A stretch of DNA of 15,448 nucleotides from assembly GCA_002418625.1 (NCBI GenBank), contig DIEM01000011.1, positions 36,233 through 51,680 on the forward strand, read 5' to 3'. Of the stretch, positions 1-7,572 are shown in pieces. Every line of letters begins with the position of its first letter. Within the stretch, counting starts at the first letter, position 1. Made by a program: the position numbers and the translations under genes. The notes beneath the pieces are model-generated. The model made no database searches, was not told the DNA's origin, and worked only from the letters and a program-made list of their open reading frames with translations. This DNA comes from Firmicutes bacterium UBA5774 (lineage in GTDB: Bacteria; Bacillota; Clostridia; Peptostreptococcales; Anaerovoracaceae).

Positions 1-1
1 C

Positions 2-781
2 TACACCGTAACTGTTGACAGATTTGAATCATATGTCGAGAGAATGGTTCCTGTTCCGGCCGGTGTCGACCCGGCCAAGATCACGACAGCGGTCGTGCTC
101 GATGAGAACGGAACGATGAAACACATTCCGACCAAGATTGTCATGATCGACGGAAAATATTACGCTGTGTTCAGCAGCCAGACCAACAGCACCTATACGG
201 TCATCTATAATGAAAAATCATTCGATGACGTCGCGGAGCACTGGGCAAAAACGGATGTCAACGACATGGCTTCAAGACTGGTCATCAGCGGTGTCGGCGA
301 TAACACCTTTGAACCGGACAGAGACATCACCAGGGCCGAATTCATCGCGATTGTCGTCAGAGGCCTTGGCCTTATGAGGGACGGTGCCGGACAGGAATCC
401 TTCGCTGACGTGACTGCCGCCGACTGGTATTTCGATGCGGTATCCATCGGCAAGGAGTATGGCATTTCCAATGGCAACGGAGACGGCACCTTTGCTCCGA
501 ACAGCAAGATCACGAGAGAAGAAGCCATGACGATGATTGCAAGGGCAGCCAGGATCGCGGGCATCGAAACAACTGTAACGGCAAGCGTCGTATCCTCGGA
601 GCTTGGAAAATTGTCAGGCTCGGCAGCGATATCTGATTGGGCAAGAGAATCCGCCGCGATATGCATCCAAAATTCGATCATTGTCGGAGACAACGGCAGC
701 ATCGATCCGCAGGACAATATCACGAGAGCCGAAACGGCCACTATCGTAAAGAGAGTGCTGAAGCAGGCGGGATTGATCTAA
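2..781 (+). CDS. SLH-domain surface protein, 3' part (5' end outside window)
   Basis: The reading frame is open from the first complete codon at position 2, so the ATG at 44 is internal and this is the C-terminal 259 residues of a larger protein. Three SLH domains follow a short beta-rich segment containing DENG and HIPT. SLH1 starts near SFDDVAEHWA and carries DITRAEF; SLH2 starts near SFADVTAADW and carries ITREEA; SLH3 ends the protein with DNITRAETA. By family knowledge, SLH triplets anchor exported proteins non-covalently to secondary cell-wall polymer in Gram-positive bacteria. The visible part aligns without large gaps to the C-terminal part of the next gene, so the two are tandem paralogs. 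The missing N-terminus probably holds a signal peptide, by analogy with that gene. The gene ends at a TAA followed by a strong terminator. Its specific function beyond wall anchoring is unknown. Confidence 0.93.
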   Translation, partial: YTVTVDRFESYVERMVPVPAGVDPAKITTAVVLDENGTMKHIPTKIVMIDGKYYAVFSSQTNSTYTVIYNEKSFDDVAEHWAKTDVNDMASRLVISGVGDNTFEPDRDITRAEFIAIVVRGLGLMRDGAGQESFADVTAADWYFDAVSIGKEYGISNGNGDGTFAPNSKITREEAMTMIARAARIAGIETTVTASVVSSELGKLSGSAAISDWARESAAICIQNSIIVGDNGSIDPQDNITRAETATIVKRVLKQAGLI

Positions 782-811
782 ATCATTCCAAAAAGTTCGA
801 ATTAAAGCAAT

Positions 812-845
812 AAAGGGGGCGGACAGACTGTCTGGCCCTCTTTGC
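812..845 (+). terminator. Intrinsic terminator after first SLH gene
   Basis: A long hairpin lies 30 bases after the TAA. The outer arm AAAGGGGGC (812-820) pairs with GGCCCTCTTT (834-843) with one bulged G and one G-T pair. The inner arm GGACA (821-825) pairs with TGTCT (829-833) around a 3-base loop. The T-run is short (TTT), and the A/T pairs at the base could act as a bidirectional terminator. It lies between two paralogs, so the second SLH gene probably depends on its own promoter or on read-through. Confidence 0.75.
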
Positions 846-861
846 ATTAGCAAACCAACAT

Positions 862-866
862 GGAGG
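862..866 (+). promoter_or_regulatory. Ribosome binding site setting the SLH2 start at 875
   Basis: GGAGG sits 8 bases before ATG 875. The in-frame ATG at 860 overlaps this site and would add five residues (MEEPK) before a perfect signal peptide, so 875 is preferred. Confidence 0.8.
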
Positions 867-874
867 AACCCAAA

Positions 875-2626
875 ATGAAATTTCTATCGATTCTATTGTC
901 CGCTTTGCTGCTTGCCTTTTCGTTCGGCTCGGCGGGCACGCAGCCGGCATATGCCTTGTCGGACTATTCGGCGATCTACAGCGAATTGGCGGACGAATAT
1001 CCGGAGCTGACAGACCGCATGCTGAATGGGGACCATCCGGTCACTGAAGGCCAAATACAGGCCTTTCTCGACGATCTGAGCGCAGAGGTGTCTGAAACGG
1101 ATGTGCTGACGGAACGCAATTTCGAGGAGGTCATGTACGAAGCCTTTAAAATCGTCTTGTTTGAGGACGGTGAGATCGGGCTTCCCGTCGATGAGCATTT
1201 TGATTTTGGCATGATGCTGCTCACTGAATTTTCAGAGGAAGTCTCTTATGCTCTCGACGAAGGTGAGCTCAGCGGCGATCTTGCAGATCTGAGTGACTTC
1301 ATTAAAAGCATCCTGCTGGAGGAAGAGACACCGGCAGTCGGCGGCGGCGGCAGTCTTGCAGTAGAGGAAGCCGTCGAACCTGAGGACGATACGACCATCG
1401 CTCTTCCGGCAAAAAGCATAAAGACCGCTATTGAGACAATAGACGGCCGGCGCATCGCCACCATTACTCCGAACAGCGCGGCTTTATTGGATATTCTGGA
1501 GACCGTCGGAACGGGCGTCACGATCGTCGTTTCCGCAGGTGCGGAAGCCGATGACATCCAGACGATCCTTTCGGGAGATGTTATTTCACAAATGTCGAAA
1601 CAGGATGCGACCCTTATGGTCGACAGCGCTCTGGGGTATTATGCCCTGCCGGCCGTCGCTATGGATATGCAGAAAGCCGCATTGGAGCTGGGAAGCCCGG
1701 ATGCTTCCGATCTCGACGTGGCCATACGCATGGGAGCCGCTCCGGACGCAGACGAAGCGATCAGGATGATACAGTCAATTGACGGGAGCGTTATGGTCAT
1801 GATCCCGCCGGTTTACTTTGAGATCGTGATCTCTTATCAAGATAAGACGATCACATTGGAGCGTTTCTCCGCCTATACTGAACGGGCGGTCCCGGTGCCG
1901 GACAGTCTCGATGCCAAAAAGATCACTACTGCAGTGGTGATCGATGAAAATGGCGGCGTCCAGCATATTCCGACCAGGATCGTCAGTAATAAGGCAGGAC
2001 AGCGTTATGCAGTATTCAGCAGCATGACCAACAGCAGCTACGCTGTGATCTTTCGAGAGCGGACCTTTGCCGATTCGGCAAAGCATTGGGCATCGGCCGA
2101 CATCAACGGCATGGCCGGGAGAATGATCCTTGGAGGGGTTTCGGCGCAGGCCTTTGAGCCCGACAGAGACATCACCAGGGCAGAGTTCATGGCGATCGTC
2201 GTTCGAAGCCTCGGCCTCATGAGAGCCGGCGGCGGCGAGGACGCCTTCGTGGATGTCGCCAACGGCAGCTGGTACTATGATGCGGTCTCCATAGCCAAAG
2301 AATATGGAATCACAAGCGGCAACGGGGACGGGACCTTTGCTCCGGACAGCATGATCACCAGGGAGGAAGCGATGGCGATGATCGCAAGAGCTGCCAAAAT
2401 AGCAGGCCTCGATACCGAAATGTCGGAGGTGGCCGCCGCAGCCGAGCTTTCTCAAATGAAGGATTCGGCGGAAGTGTCCGGCTGGGCGAGGATTTCCGCG
2501 GCCGTTTGTATCCAAAGCGGCATCATCGTCGGAGACAGCGGGAGCATCGATCCTACGGACAGCATCACCCGCGCCGAGACAGCCGTTATCGTCAATCGTA
2601 TGCTTTCAACCTCGGGATTGATATAG
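875..2626 (+). CDS. Secreted SLH-domain surface protein
   Basis: This is a 583-residue exported protein. The first 27 residues form a signal peptide: MKF, then a hydrophobic stretch rich in L and A, ending in AYA before LSDY. Residues about 28-150 are acidic and probably helical. A GGGG-containing linker (about 156-159) and an acidic patch follow, then an unassigned region (about 180-390) ending in the DENG / HIPT / YAVFSS segment also seen in the upstream paralog. Three SLH domains occupy about 397-450, 457-512 and 528-580, with DITRAEF, ITREEA and ITRAETA. The SLH triplet is expected to bind pyruvylated secondary cell-wall polymer. No catalytic domain is recognisable, so it may be an S-layer-like structural protein or an adhesin. 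Starting at ATG 860 would add five residues, but the ribosome binding site favours 875. It stands alone between a terminator and a 187-base gap before the polysaccharide genes. Confidence 0.92.
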   Translation: MKFLSILLSALLLAFSFGSAGTQPAYALSDYSAIYSELADEYPELTDRMLNGDHPVTEGQIQAFLDDLSAEVSETDVLTERNFEEVMYEAFKIVLFEDGEIGLPVDEHFDFGMMLLTEFSEEVSYALDEGELSGDLADLSDFIKSILLEEETPAVGGGGSLAVEEAVEPEDDTTIALPAKSIKTAIETIDGRRIATITPNSAALLDILETVGTGVTIVVSAGAEADDIQTILSGDVISQMSKQDATLMVDSALGYYALPAVAMDMQKAALELGSPDASDLDVAIRMGAAPDADEAIRMIQSIDGSVMVMIPPVYFEIVISYQDKTITLERFSAYTERAVPVPDSLDAKKITTAVVIDENGGVQHIPTRIVSNKAGQRYAVFSSMTNSSYAVIFRERTFADSAKHWASADINGMAGRMILGGVSAQAFEPDRDITRAEFMAIVVRSLGLMRAGGGEDAFVDVANGSWYYDAVSIAKEYGITSGNGDGTFAPDSMITREEAMAMIARAAKIAGLDTEMSEVAAAAELSQMKDSAEVSGWARISAAVCIQSGIIVGDSGSIDPTDSITRAETAVIVNRMLSTSGLI

Positions 2627-2630
2627 ACGC

Positions 2631-2711
2631 AGGCGAGCCGCCGAGCATATAAAAATTTCCGAGCGGGCCAGCAGACGAACCGCCGAGCACATAAAAATTT
2701 CCGAGCGGGTC
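2631..2711 (+). repeat. Two 39-base imperfect direct repeats, 42-base period
   Basis: Copies at 2631-2669 and 2673-2711 match at 35 of 39 positions. All four differences are transitions. Each copy contains two CCGAGC motifs flanking an A/T-rich core (ATAAAAATTT) and ends in GAGCGGG. CCGC near the start and GCGG near the end of each unit could form a weak hairpin, but there is no T-run of terminator quality. The repeat begins five bases after the SLH stop codon. It could be an array of protein-binding sites, a mini-repeat family or a simple duplication. Confidence 0.8.
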
Positions 2712-2813
2712 AAAAGAAAAATTCATTTCTGCCGATATATACAATGAAGATCGCGAGTATGATCTGATACAGAATTTTTAGAATTCGAATACACATAAAG
2801 GGGAATACAAGTC

Positions 2814-3965
2814 ATGACAGAATCGGCAAGGATCTATATATCATCTCCGCATATGAGCGAAGAGGGCTATGAACAGGCGTTTATCAAGCAGGCATTCGAC
2901 ACGAATTGGATCGCACCGCTTGGCGCCAATGTCGATGGCTTTGAAAAAGAGATATGCGCATATACCGGAGCTAAGCATGCCGTAGCGCTATCGTCCGGAA
3001 CGGCGGCGATCCATCTCGGGCTTAAATATTTAGGGGTCGGCAAGGGGGATATCGTATTTTGCTCGTCGCTGACTTTTGCGGCTTCGGCCAATCCGATCCT
3101 GTACATGGGCGCGATCCCGGTATTCATTGACAGCGATTATGAGACCTGGAACATGTCGCCGGCGGCACTGGAAAAGGCATTTGAAAAGTATCCCGCTCCC
3201 AAAGCTGTGATTGTGGTCAACCTTTATGGGCAGTCTGCGGATTACGATAAAATAATGGAAATAACCGGCAAGCGCAATGTACCCGTCCTCGAAGACGCGG
3301 CCGAAAGTCTGGGAGCCACTTACAAGGGCAGGCAGACCGGAACCATAGGCGATATCGGGGTATATTCCTTCAATGGAAACAAAATCATCACCACTTCGGG
3401 CGGCGGCATGCTGGTGGCAAATTGGGCCCGGATCGCCGGAAAAATAAAATTCTGGGCCACCCAGTCCCGAGAAGACAGGCCGTATTATCAGCATGAGGAA
3501 ATCGGCTACAATTACCGCATGAGCAACGTCACCGCAGGAATCGGCAGAGGCCAGCTCAAGGTCATCGACAAGAGGATCGCGAAAAAGAAATACATCTATG
3601 ATTATTATAAAGAGGCGTTCGGCAATATCGACGACATTAAAATGATGCCGGTGGCGGATTTTGGCGAAACAAATTACTGGCTGTCCTGCATCACGGTCGA
3701 CGCGGGATCAAAGGTAACCATCGAAAAGGTTATTAAAGCCCTGGCGGCAAACAATATCGAAGCCAGGCACATTTGGAAGCCGCTGCATCTGCAGCCGCTG
3801 TTCGAGGAAAATGATTACTTTACGGCATCCCTCGAGCAGGTCAGCTGCAGTGAAGATATCTTCAACCGCGGACTATGCCTGCCGTCGGATACGAATATGA
3901 CGGACAGCGATCTTGCGAAGGTCGCAGGCGTCGTGAAGGGCTTATTCGAAACCAAAATGCAATGA
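2814..3965 (+). CDS. pglE: DegT/DnrJ/EryC1/StrS aminotransferase, PglE/EpsN-like
   Basis: This is a fold-type I PLP aminotransferase of 383 residues, normal for the sugar aminotransferase family. The N-terminal SSPHM...IAPLG pattern is typical of PglE/EpsN enzymes. SSGTAAIHLGL (60-70) helps bind PLP phosphate, the Asp in VLEDAAE (D161) would contact the pyridine nitrogen, and the Lys in SFNGNK (K190) is the expected Schiff-base residue. GYNYRMSN (231-238) is also conserved in the family. In bacillosamine synthesis this type of enzyme transfers an amino group from glutamate to C4 of UDP-4-keto-6-deoxy-GlcNAc. The next two genes, PglC-like and PglD-like, support that substrate. The ATG has AAAGGGGA about 9 bases upstream. 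A different 4-keto sugar substrate remains possible because the dehydratase is not present in the window. Confidence 0.9.
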   Translation: MTESARIYISSPHMSEEGYEQAFIKQAFDTNWIAPLGANVDGFEKEICAYTGAKHAVALSSGTAAIHLGLKYLGVGKGDIVFCSSLTFAASANPILYMGAIPVFIDSDYETWNMSPAALEKAFEKYPAPKAVIVVNLYGQSADYDKIMEITGKRNVPVLEDAAESLGATYKGRQTGTIGDIGVYSFNGNKIITTSGGGMLVANWARIAGKIKFWATQSREDRPYYQHEEIGYNYRMSNVTAGIGRGQLKVIDKRIAKKKYIYDYYKEAFGNIDDIKMMPVADFGETNYWLSCITVDAGSKVTIEKVIKALAANNIEARHIWKPLHLQPLFEENDYFTASLEQVSCSEDIFNRGLCLPSDTNMTDSDLAKVAGVVKGLFETKMQ

Positions 3966-3974
3966 GGTTGGACC

Positions 3975-4580
3975 ATGATCTATCGCAATTATATTAAAAG
4001 ACCAATGGACTTCATCCTGGCGCTGCTAGCGCTCATTTTTCTTAGCCCTTTGCTTTTGGTGGTGGCGATCCTGATCAGAATAAAACTTGGCAGCCCTGTG
4101 ATATTCAAGCAAAGGCGACCCGGGCTCAACGAGAAGATATTCACATTATATAAGTTCAGGACAATGACGGAAGAGAAGGACGAAAATGGAGCGTTGCTTC
4201 CCGATAGCGTTCGATTGACCAAGTTTGGAAAATGGCTGAGATCCACTTCTCTTGATGAACTTCCTGAGCTGTGGAATATCATCAAGGGGGATATGAGTGT
4301 TGTGGGGCCAAGGCCGCTACTGGTGCAATATCTGCCACTTTATAATGAGCATCAGAGGCAACGGCATAAGGTCAGGCCGGGATTGACAGGGTTGGCTCAA
4401 ATAAGCGGAAGGAACAATCTTGACTGGAATCACAGACTGAATTTAGATGTGAAATATACTTATAAAATCAACTTTCTTGAAGACATTGAAATTATAATGT
4501 TCACAATTGTGAAGGTATTGAGAAGAGAAGGAATCAGTTCAGGATCGTCAGCTACGATGGAGCCATTCCAGGGATCGTAA
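3975..4580 (+). CDS. pglC: Initiating phosphoglycosyl transferase, PglC/EpsL-like
   Basis: This small monotopic phosphoglycosyl transferase has 201 residues, the PglC/EpsL size rather than the longer WbaP size. The N-terminus has a basic start (YRNYIKRP) then one hydrophobic reentrant helix (about 11-35) containing a Pro. FKQRRPG (44-50) and YKFRTM (59-64) follow. The catalytic Asp-Glu pair is in SLDELPELWN (D94, E95), and KGDMSVVGPRP (104-114) and RPGLTGLAQ (134-142) are family hallmarks. The enzyme moves a sugar 1-phosphate from UDP-sugar to undecaprenyl phosphate at the inner face of the membrane, starting a lipid-linked glycan. Its neighbours suggest UDP-diNAc-bacillosamine as donor; this is inferred, since related enzymes use other UDP-sugars. 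It starts 9 bases after the aminotransferase stop, with a GAGG site, so the two are probably co-transcribed. Confidence 0.93.
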   Translation: MIYRNYIKRPMDFILALLALIFLSPLLLVVAILIRIKLGSPVIFKQRRPGLNEKIFTLYKFRTMTEEKDENGALLPDSVRLTKFGKWLRSTSLDELPELWNIIKGDMSVVGPRPLLVQYLPLYNEHQRQRHKVRPGLTGLAQISGRNNLDWNHRLNLDVKYTYKINFLEDIEIIMFTIVKVLRREGISSGSSATMEPFQGS

Positions 4581-4599
4581 ATAGATAAGGTGGTAAGTA

Positions 4600-5223
4600 T
4601 TGAAGATGAAAGATATGTTATTGATAATAGGCGCAAGCGGCCACGGTAAAGTTGTAGCCGACATTGCCTTGAAATTAAATATCTGGAAAGACATAGCCTT
4701 TCTCGACGATAATGAAGCAATTATAGAAACTATGGGATTACATGTGATAGGTACATCGAAAGATGCTTTCAATTATCTTGAAAAAGCTGATTTGATTGTC
4801 GCCATTGGAGATAATAAAACAAGACAAAAGATATTGCAAGAGCTTGAAGAGGCAGGGGCGAGCATTCGTACGCTTATTCATCCCAGTGCTATAATTGGCG
4901 GACATGTTGGAATAGGCATCGGCACAGTAGTGATGGCAGGAGCAATCATAAATTGTGACACTATAATTGGTGAAGGCTGCATTATTAATACAGGTGCAAT
5001 TATTGAACATGATAATATCATCGAAGATTATGTCCATATCTCACCTGGCGCAATGATAGCGGGCACTGTAAAAATAGGAAAATCCACATGGGTAGGTATC
5101 GGAAGTAAAGTTTGCAATAATTTATCTATCACAAGTGATTGCGTGATTGGTGCTGGGGCTGTTGTTTTAAATAATATACAAGATTCTGGAACTTATGTTG
5201 GCGTTCCGGCAAGGAGAGTTTAG
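4600..5223 (+). CDS. pglD: Sugar O/N-acetyltransferase, PglD/EpsM/NeuD-like
   Basis: This 207-residue protein has the two-part PglD/NeuD layout. The N-terminal Rossmann-like domain begins LLIIGASGHGKVVAD (7-21) and would bind the UDP-sugar. The C-terminal half (about 95-200) is a left-handed beta-helix of hexapeptide repeats (IIGGHVGIG, IIGEGCII, VKIGKSTWVGIG, CVIGAGAVV), ending in GVPARRV. His137 in IIEHDN matches the usual catalytic histidine. PglD acetylates the C4 amine made by PglE, using acetyl-CoA, to give UDP-diNAc-bacillosamine. AAGGTGG (4587-4593) is 6 bases before TTG 4600; ATG 4606 is the alternative start but is 12 bases away. The gene is strikingly AT-rich (20 G/C in the 60 bases at 4741-4800) compared with the aminotransferase two genes upstream. 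The exact sugar substrate is inferred from context. Confidence 0.88.
   Translation: MKMKDMLLIIGASGHGKVVADIALKLNIWKDIAFLDDNEAIIETMGLHVIGTSKDAFNYLEKADLIVAIGDNKTRQKILQELEEAGASIRTLIHPSAIIGGHVGIGIGTVVMAGAIINCDTIIGEGCIINTGAIIEHDNIIEDYVHISPGAMIAGTVKIGKSTWVGIGSKVCNNLSITSDCVIGAGAVVLNNIQDSGTYVGVPARRV
5211..5216 (+). promoter_or_regulatory. Ribosome binding site setting the GT4 start at 5225
   Basis: AAGGAG lies inside the last codons of the acetyltransferase gene, 8 bases before ATG 5225. The longer frame from ATG 5195 would add ten residues overlapping the upstream gene and lacks such a site. Confidence 0.8.
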
Positions 5224-5224
5224 G

Positions 5225-6328
5225 ATGGCAAAATTGCTCATACTCGCAAATAGTGATGTGGGTCTATATAAATTCCGGAGGGAATTGGTCGAAGAATTGC
5301 TAAAGAAGCATGAGGTCTTCATATCACTTCCTGGCGGGGAATATATATCCGAACTCATTGAACTGGGATGCAAATTTATCGATACGCCAATCAGTCGAAG
5401 AGGAACAAATCTGATCACTGATTTTATGCTCTTGGTGAGATACAAGAAAATAATTGGGCAAGTCAAGCCGGATGCTGTATTGACATTTACAATAAAACCA
5501 AACGTCTATGGCGGAATTATTTGCAGACGATTGAAAACACCTTATATCGCCAATATCACCGGTCTCGGCACCGCGTTGGAAAACGGGGGGGCCCTGCAAA
5601 TGATGGCGCTGTTTTTATATAGAATGGCGATGGAAAAAGCTAGATGTGTTTTTGTTCAAAATGAAGAGAATTTCGATTTTGTAACCACAAAGGGGATTGT
5701 CAGGGGAAGGTGCAGGCTGATTCCCGGCTCGGGAGTGAATCTAGATTATTTTCGTCCATTGGACTACCCGGATGATTCCTCCATTGAATTTCTATATATT
5801 TCAAGAATCATGAAGGAAAAAGGGATAGATCAATATCTGGACGCCGCCGAACATATCCGAGATAAATACCCGAACGCCAAATTCCATATCCTAGGATCCT
5901 GTGAGGGTGCTTACGAGGACAAATTGAATGAAATGCATTCCAGAGGAATCGTCAAGTATCATGGAATGCAGAGCGATGTGAGGAAATTCCATCAAATATC
6001 GCATTGCACTATACATCCATCATATTATCCTGAAGGTATGTCGAATGTATTGCTTGAAAGTGCCGCATGTGGAAGACCAATCATAACAACAAGCAGAAGC
6101 GGGTGCAAAGAAGCCGTTGCTGACGGGCTGAATGGGTTTTTGGTCGAACAGCGAAACAGCCGGGATCTGATTGAAAAAATCGAACGGTTTATGAAATTGG
6201 ATAACGAATCAAAGAAGAGAATGGGATTGGCGGGGCGGGAAAAAATTGCAGCTGAATTCGACAGGAAACGGGTCATCGAAGCCTATTTGAGTGAAATCGG
6301 TGAAATCTCGATTGAGCAATATATATAA
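5225..6328 (+). CDS. Glycosyltransferase family 4, PglA-like
   Basis: This is a GT-B retaining glycosyltransferase of 367 residues. The N-terminal acceptor domain opens LLILANSDVGLYKFRRELVE. The donor domain contains ISRIMKEKG (about 192-200), the typical R...K.KG segment. The E-x7-E motif follows in EGMSNVLLE (E270 and E278), then ACGRPIITT, all typical of GT4. The N-terminal pattern, with GLYKFR and later TFTIKPNVYGG, resembles PglA-type and related enzymes that add the second sugar to a lipid-linked bacillosamine, commonly a HexNAc. That acceptor fits the preceding genes, but the donor cannot be read from sequence. No membrane span is evident, so a cytoplasmic, membrane-associated enzyme is expected. 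The ATG lies one base after the acetyltransferase TAG, which suggests translational coupling. Confidence 0.9.
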   Translation: MAKLLILANSDVGLYKFRRELVEELLKKHEVFISLPGGEYISELIELGCKFIDTPISRRGTNLITDFMLLVRYKKIIGQVKPDAVLTFTIKPNVYGGIICRRLKTPYIANITGLGTALENGGALQMMALFLYRMAMEKARCVFVQNEENFDFVTTKGIVRGRCRLIPGSGVNLDYFRPLDYPDDSSIEFLYISRIMKEKGIDQYLDAAEHIRDKYPNAKFHILGSCEGAYEDKLNEMHSRGIVKYHGMQSDVRKFHQISHCTIHPSYYPEGMSNVLLESAACGRPIITTSRSGCKEAVADGLNGFLVEQRNSRDLIEKIERFMKLDNESKKRMGLAGREKIAAEFDRKRVIEAYLSEIGEISIEQYI

Positions 6329-6346
6329 TCATTGCGATATTGAACT

Positions 6347-6351
6347 GGAGA
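6347..6351 (+). promoter_or_regulatory. Ribosome binding site setting a GTG start at 6358
   Basis: GGAGA is 6 bases before GTG 6358. The in-frame TTG at 6340 lies upstream of this site and has no good site of its own. Confidence 0.7.
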
Positions 6352-6357
6352 AAAATA

Positions 6358-7572
6358 GTGGACAAGCTATTATTTATCACAACGCGAAATGTGCTCAATA
6401 CGTGCGGCGAATTGCGGCTGATTAAAAATAGAGCCAAAGTATTATATGAGAAGTGGGGAATCGAAACCGATTTCATCGTGTTATGCAGCTGGAAAAAAAT
6501 AGAAACCCAAAACGAGCATATTGGATACGGCTCAACGATGGAAAAAATCGGCTTCAATAATAATCCTCTCAGCATAGGCTCAGCCTTTTTTTGCGGCAAG
6601 GAAGCCATACGCAATAGAATGAGCAGCCAAAAATATAAATGCGTCATATTGTCTGGAATCGGTATGCTTGAATATGTCGATGCTATTAGAAAGATTGATT
6701 GCAGTATACCGATAATTGCTGATATCCACGGTGCCAAGGAGGAACTAGTCGAATTCAATGGCGGCAGTTTCTTCAAGAGGCTATTCAAGAGGGCGCTTTT
6801 CCATTGCGTTGAACATAGTGAAAATAAATACTTAGACCAATTGGATGGCGCGCTTGTTGTATCCCGTGCTTTAACTCGAAATTTAAATACAAGCTATGGA
6901 TTAAAAAAGTTAAAATATTATATAGTCCCATGTGCGATAGCCAATACTGAACTTGAATATGAAAATGCCATGCAATATAGAAAATACTACAGGAGCAGAT
7001 ATGATTTTGGTATAGAGGATCTGATCCTGATATATTCCGGAGGCGTCTCGGCATGGCAGTGCATCGAGAAATCGATTGACATTTATGACAAATTGAAAGC
7101 GATATATGATGAAAAAATCAGGATGGTGATTCTATCCCATCAACTTGAAGAAATGCAGGCGATCATCGGAGAAAGAGGCGATATAATCATTGATAGGATC
7201 GATGCGGCAGATGTTGGAAAAGCATTATGCGCAGGGGACTATGCGCTTTTGATCAGGGAGAATTATGTGACAAACAATGTGGCATATCCAAACAAGTTCC
7301 TCGAATATGTGCAAAGTGGCATGAAAATCATTTCAACACCCTACATCATTGATGTTGCCGATCAAATCAAAAAATTCGATCTGGGCATCATTTTGGATCC
7401 CGAGTATGATGATGAAGGGCTGACTGACTACATGAGCCTGAGCAGACAAAAAAGCAGTGATTGGGAAAAAAGGAATGAACTATTACATTCAATGAGCTTC
7501 GAGAACACGTTAAAAGAGTTTGTTGCGGATATGTTTGGCCGTGATGATTTTATTGAAGGGGATAATAAGTAA
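6358..7572 (+). CDS. GT-B glycosyltransferase (GT4-like)
   Basis: This is a 404-residue protein with a GT-B pattern. The N-terminal domain has LLFITTRN and LRLIKNRAKVLYEKWG, typical of acceptor domains. ADIHGAKEE (about 121-129) and GALVVSRAL lie near the domain boundary. The donor domain begins IYSGGVSAWQCIEK (about 225-238), followed by YPNKFLEYVQSG (about 310-321), where the Lys-Glu pair would contact the nucleotide-sugar, as in GT4 enzymes. No classic E-x7-E is obvious. The donor and acceptor are unknown; it is presumably the third-sugar transferase of the repeat unit. The frame can be read from TTG 6340, but the ribosome binding site favours GTG 6358. The stop overlaps the polymerase start by one base (TAATG), so the two genes are tightly coupled. 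Family assignment is good, function only general. Confidence 0.78.
   Translation: MDKLLFITTRNVLNTCGELRLIKNRAKVLYEKWGIETDFIVLCSWKKIETQNEHIGYGSTMEKIGFNNNPLSIGSAFFCGKEAIRNRMSSQKYKCVILSGIGMLEYVDAIRKIDCSIPIIADIHGAKEELVEFNGGSFFKRLFKRALFHCVEHSENKYLDQLDGALVVSRALTRNLNTSYGLKKLKYYIVPCAIANTELEYENAMQYRKYYRSRYDFGIEDLILIYSGGVSAWQCIEKSIDIYDKLKAIYDEKIRMVILSHQLEEMQAIIGERGDIIIDRIDAADVGKALCAGDYALLIRENYVTNNVAYPNKFLEYVQSGMKIISTPYIIDVADQIKKFDLGIILDPEYDDEGLTDYMSLSRQKSSDWEKRNELLHSMSFENTLKEFVADMFGRDDFIEGDNK

Noticed and set aside
205..741. 178-residue open frame on the - strand opposite the first SLH gene
   Set aside because: The same kind of shadow recurs at the matching place in the paralog, where it mirrors the SLH codons; no ribosome binding site or recognisable domain.
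1775..2515. 246-residue open frame on the - strand opposite the second SLH gene
   Set aside because: It is a shadow of a GC-rich coding sequence. The translation is rich in His, Arg, Asp and Gly with no domain pattern, and the + strand frame has a signal peptide and SLH motifs.
2735..2763. Possible promoter before the aminotransferase (TATGAT or TACAAT as -10)
   Set aside because: No acceptable -35 hexamer lies at 16-18 bases upstream of either, so I do not list a promoter although one is expected in this gap.
3030..3494. 154-residue open frame on the - strand inside the aminotransferase gene
   Set aside because: The + strand frame has all PLP-enzyme motifs; the reverse frame has none.
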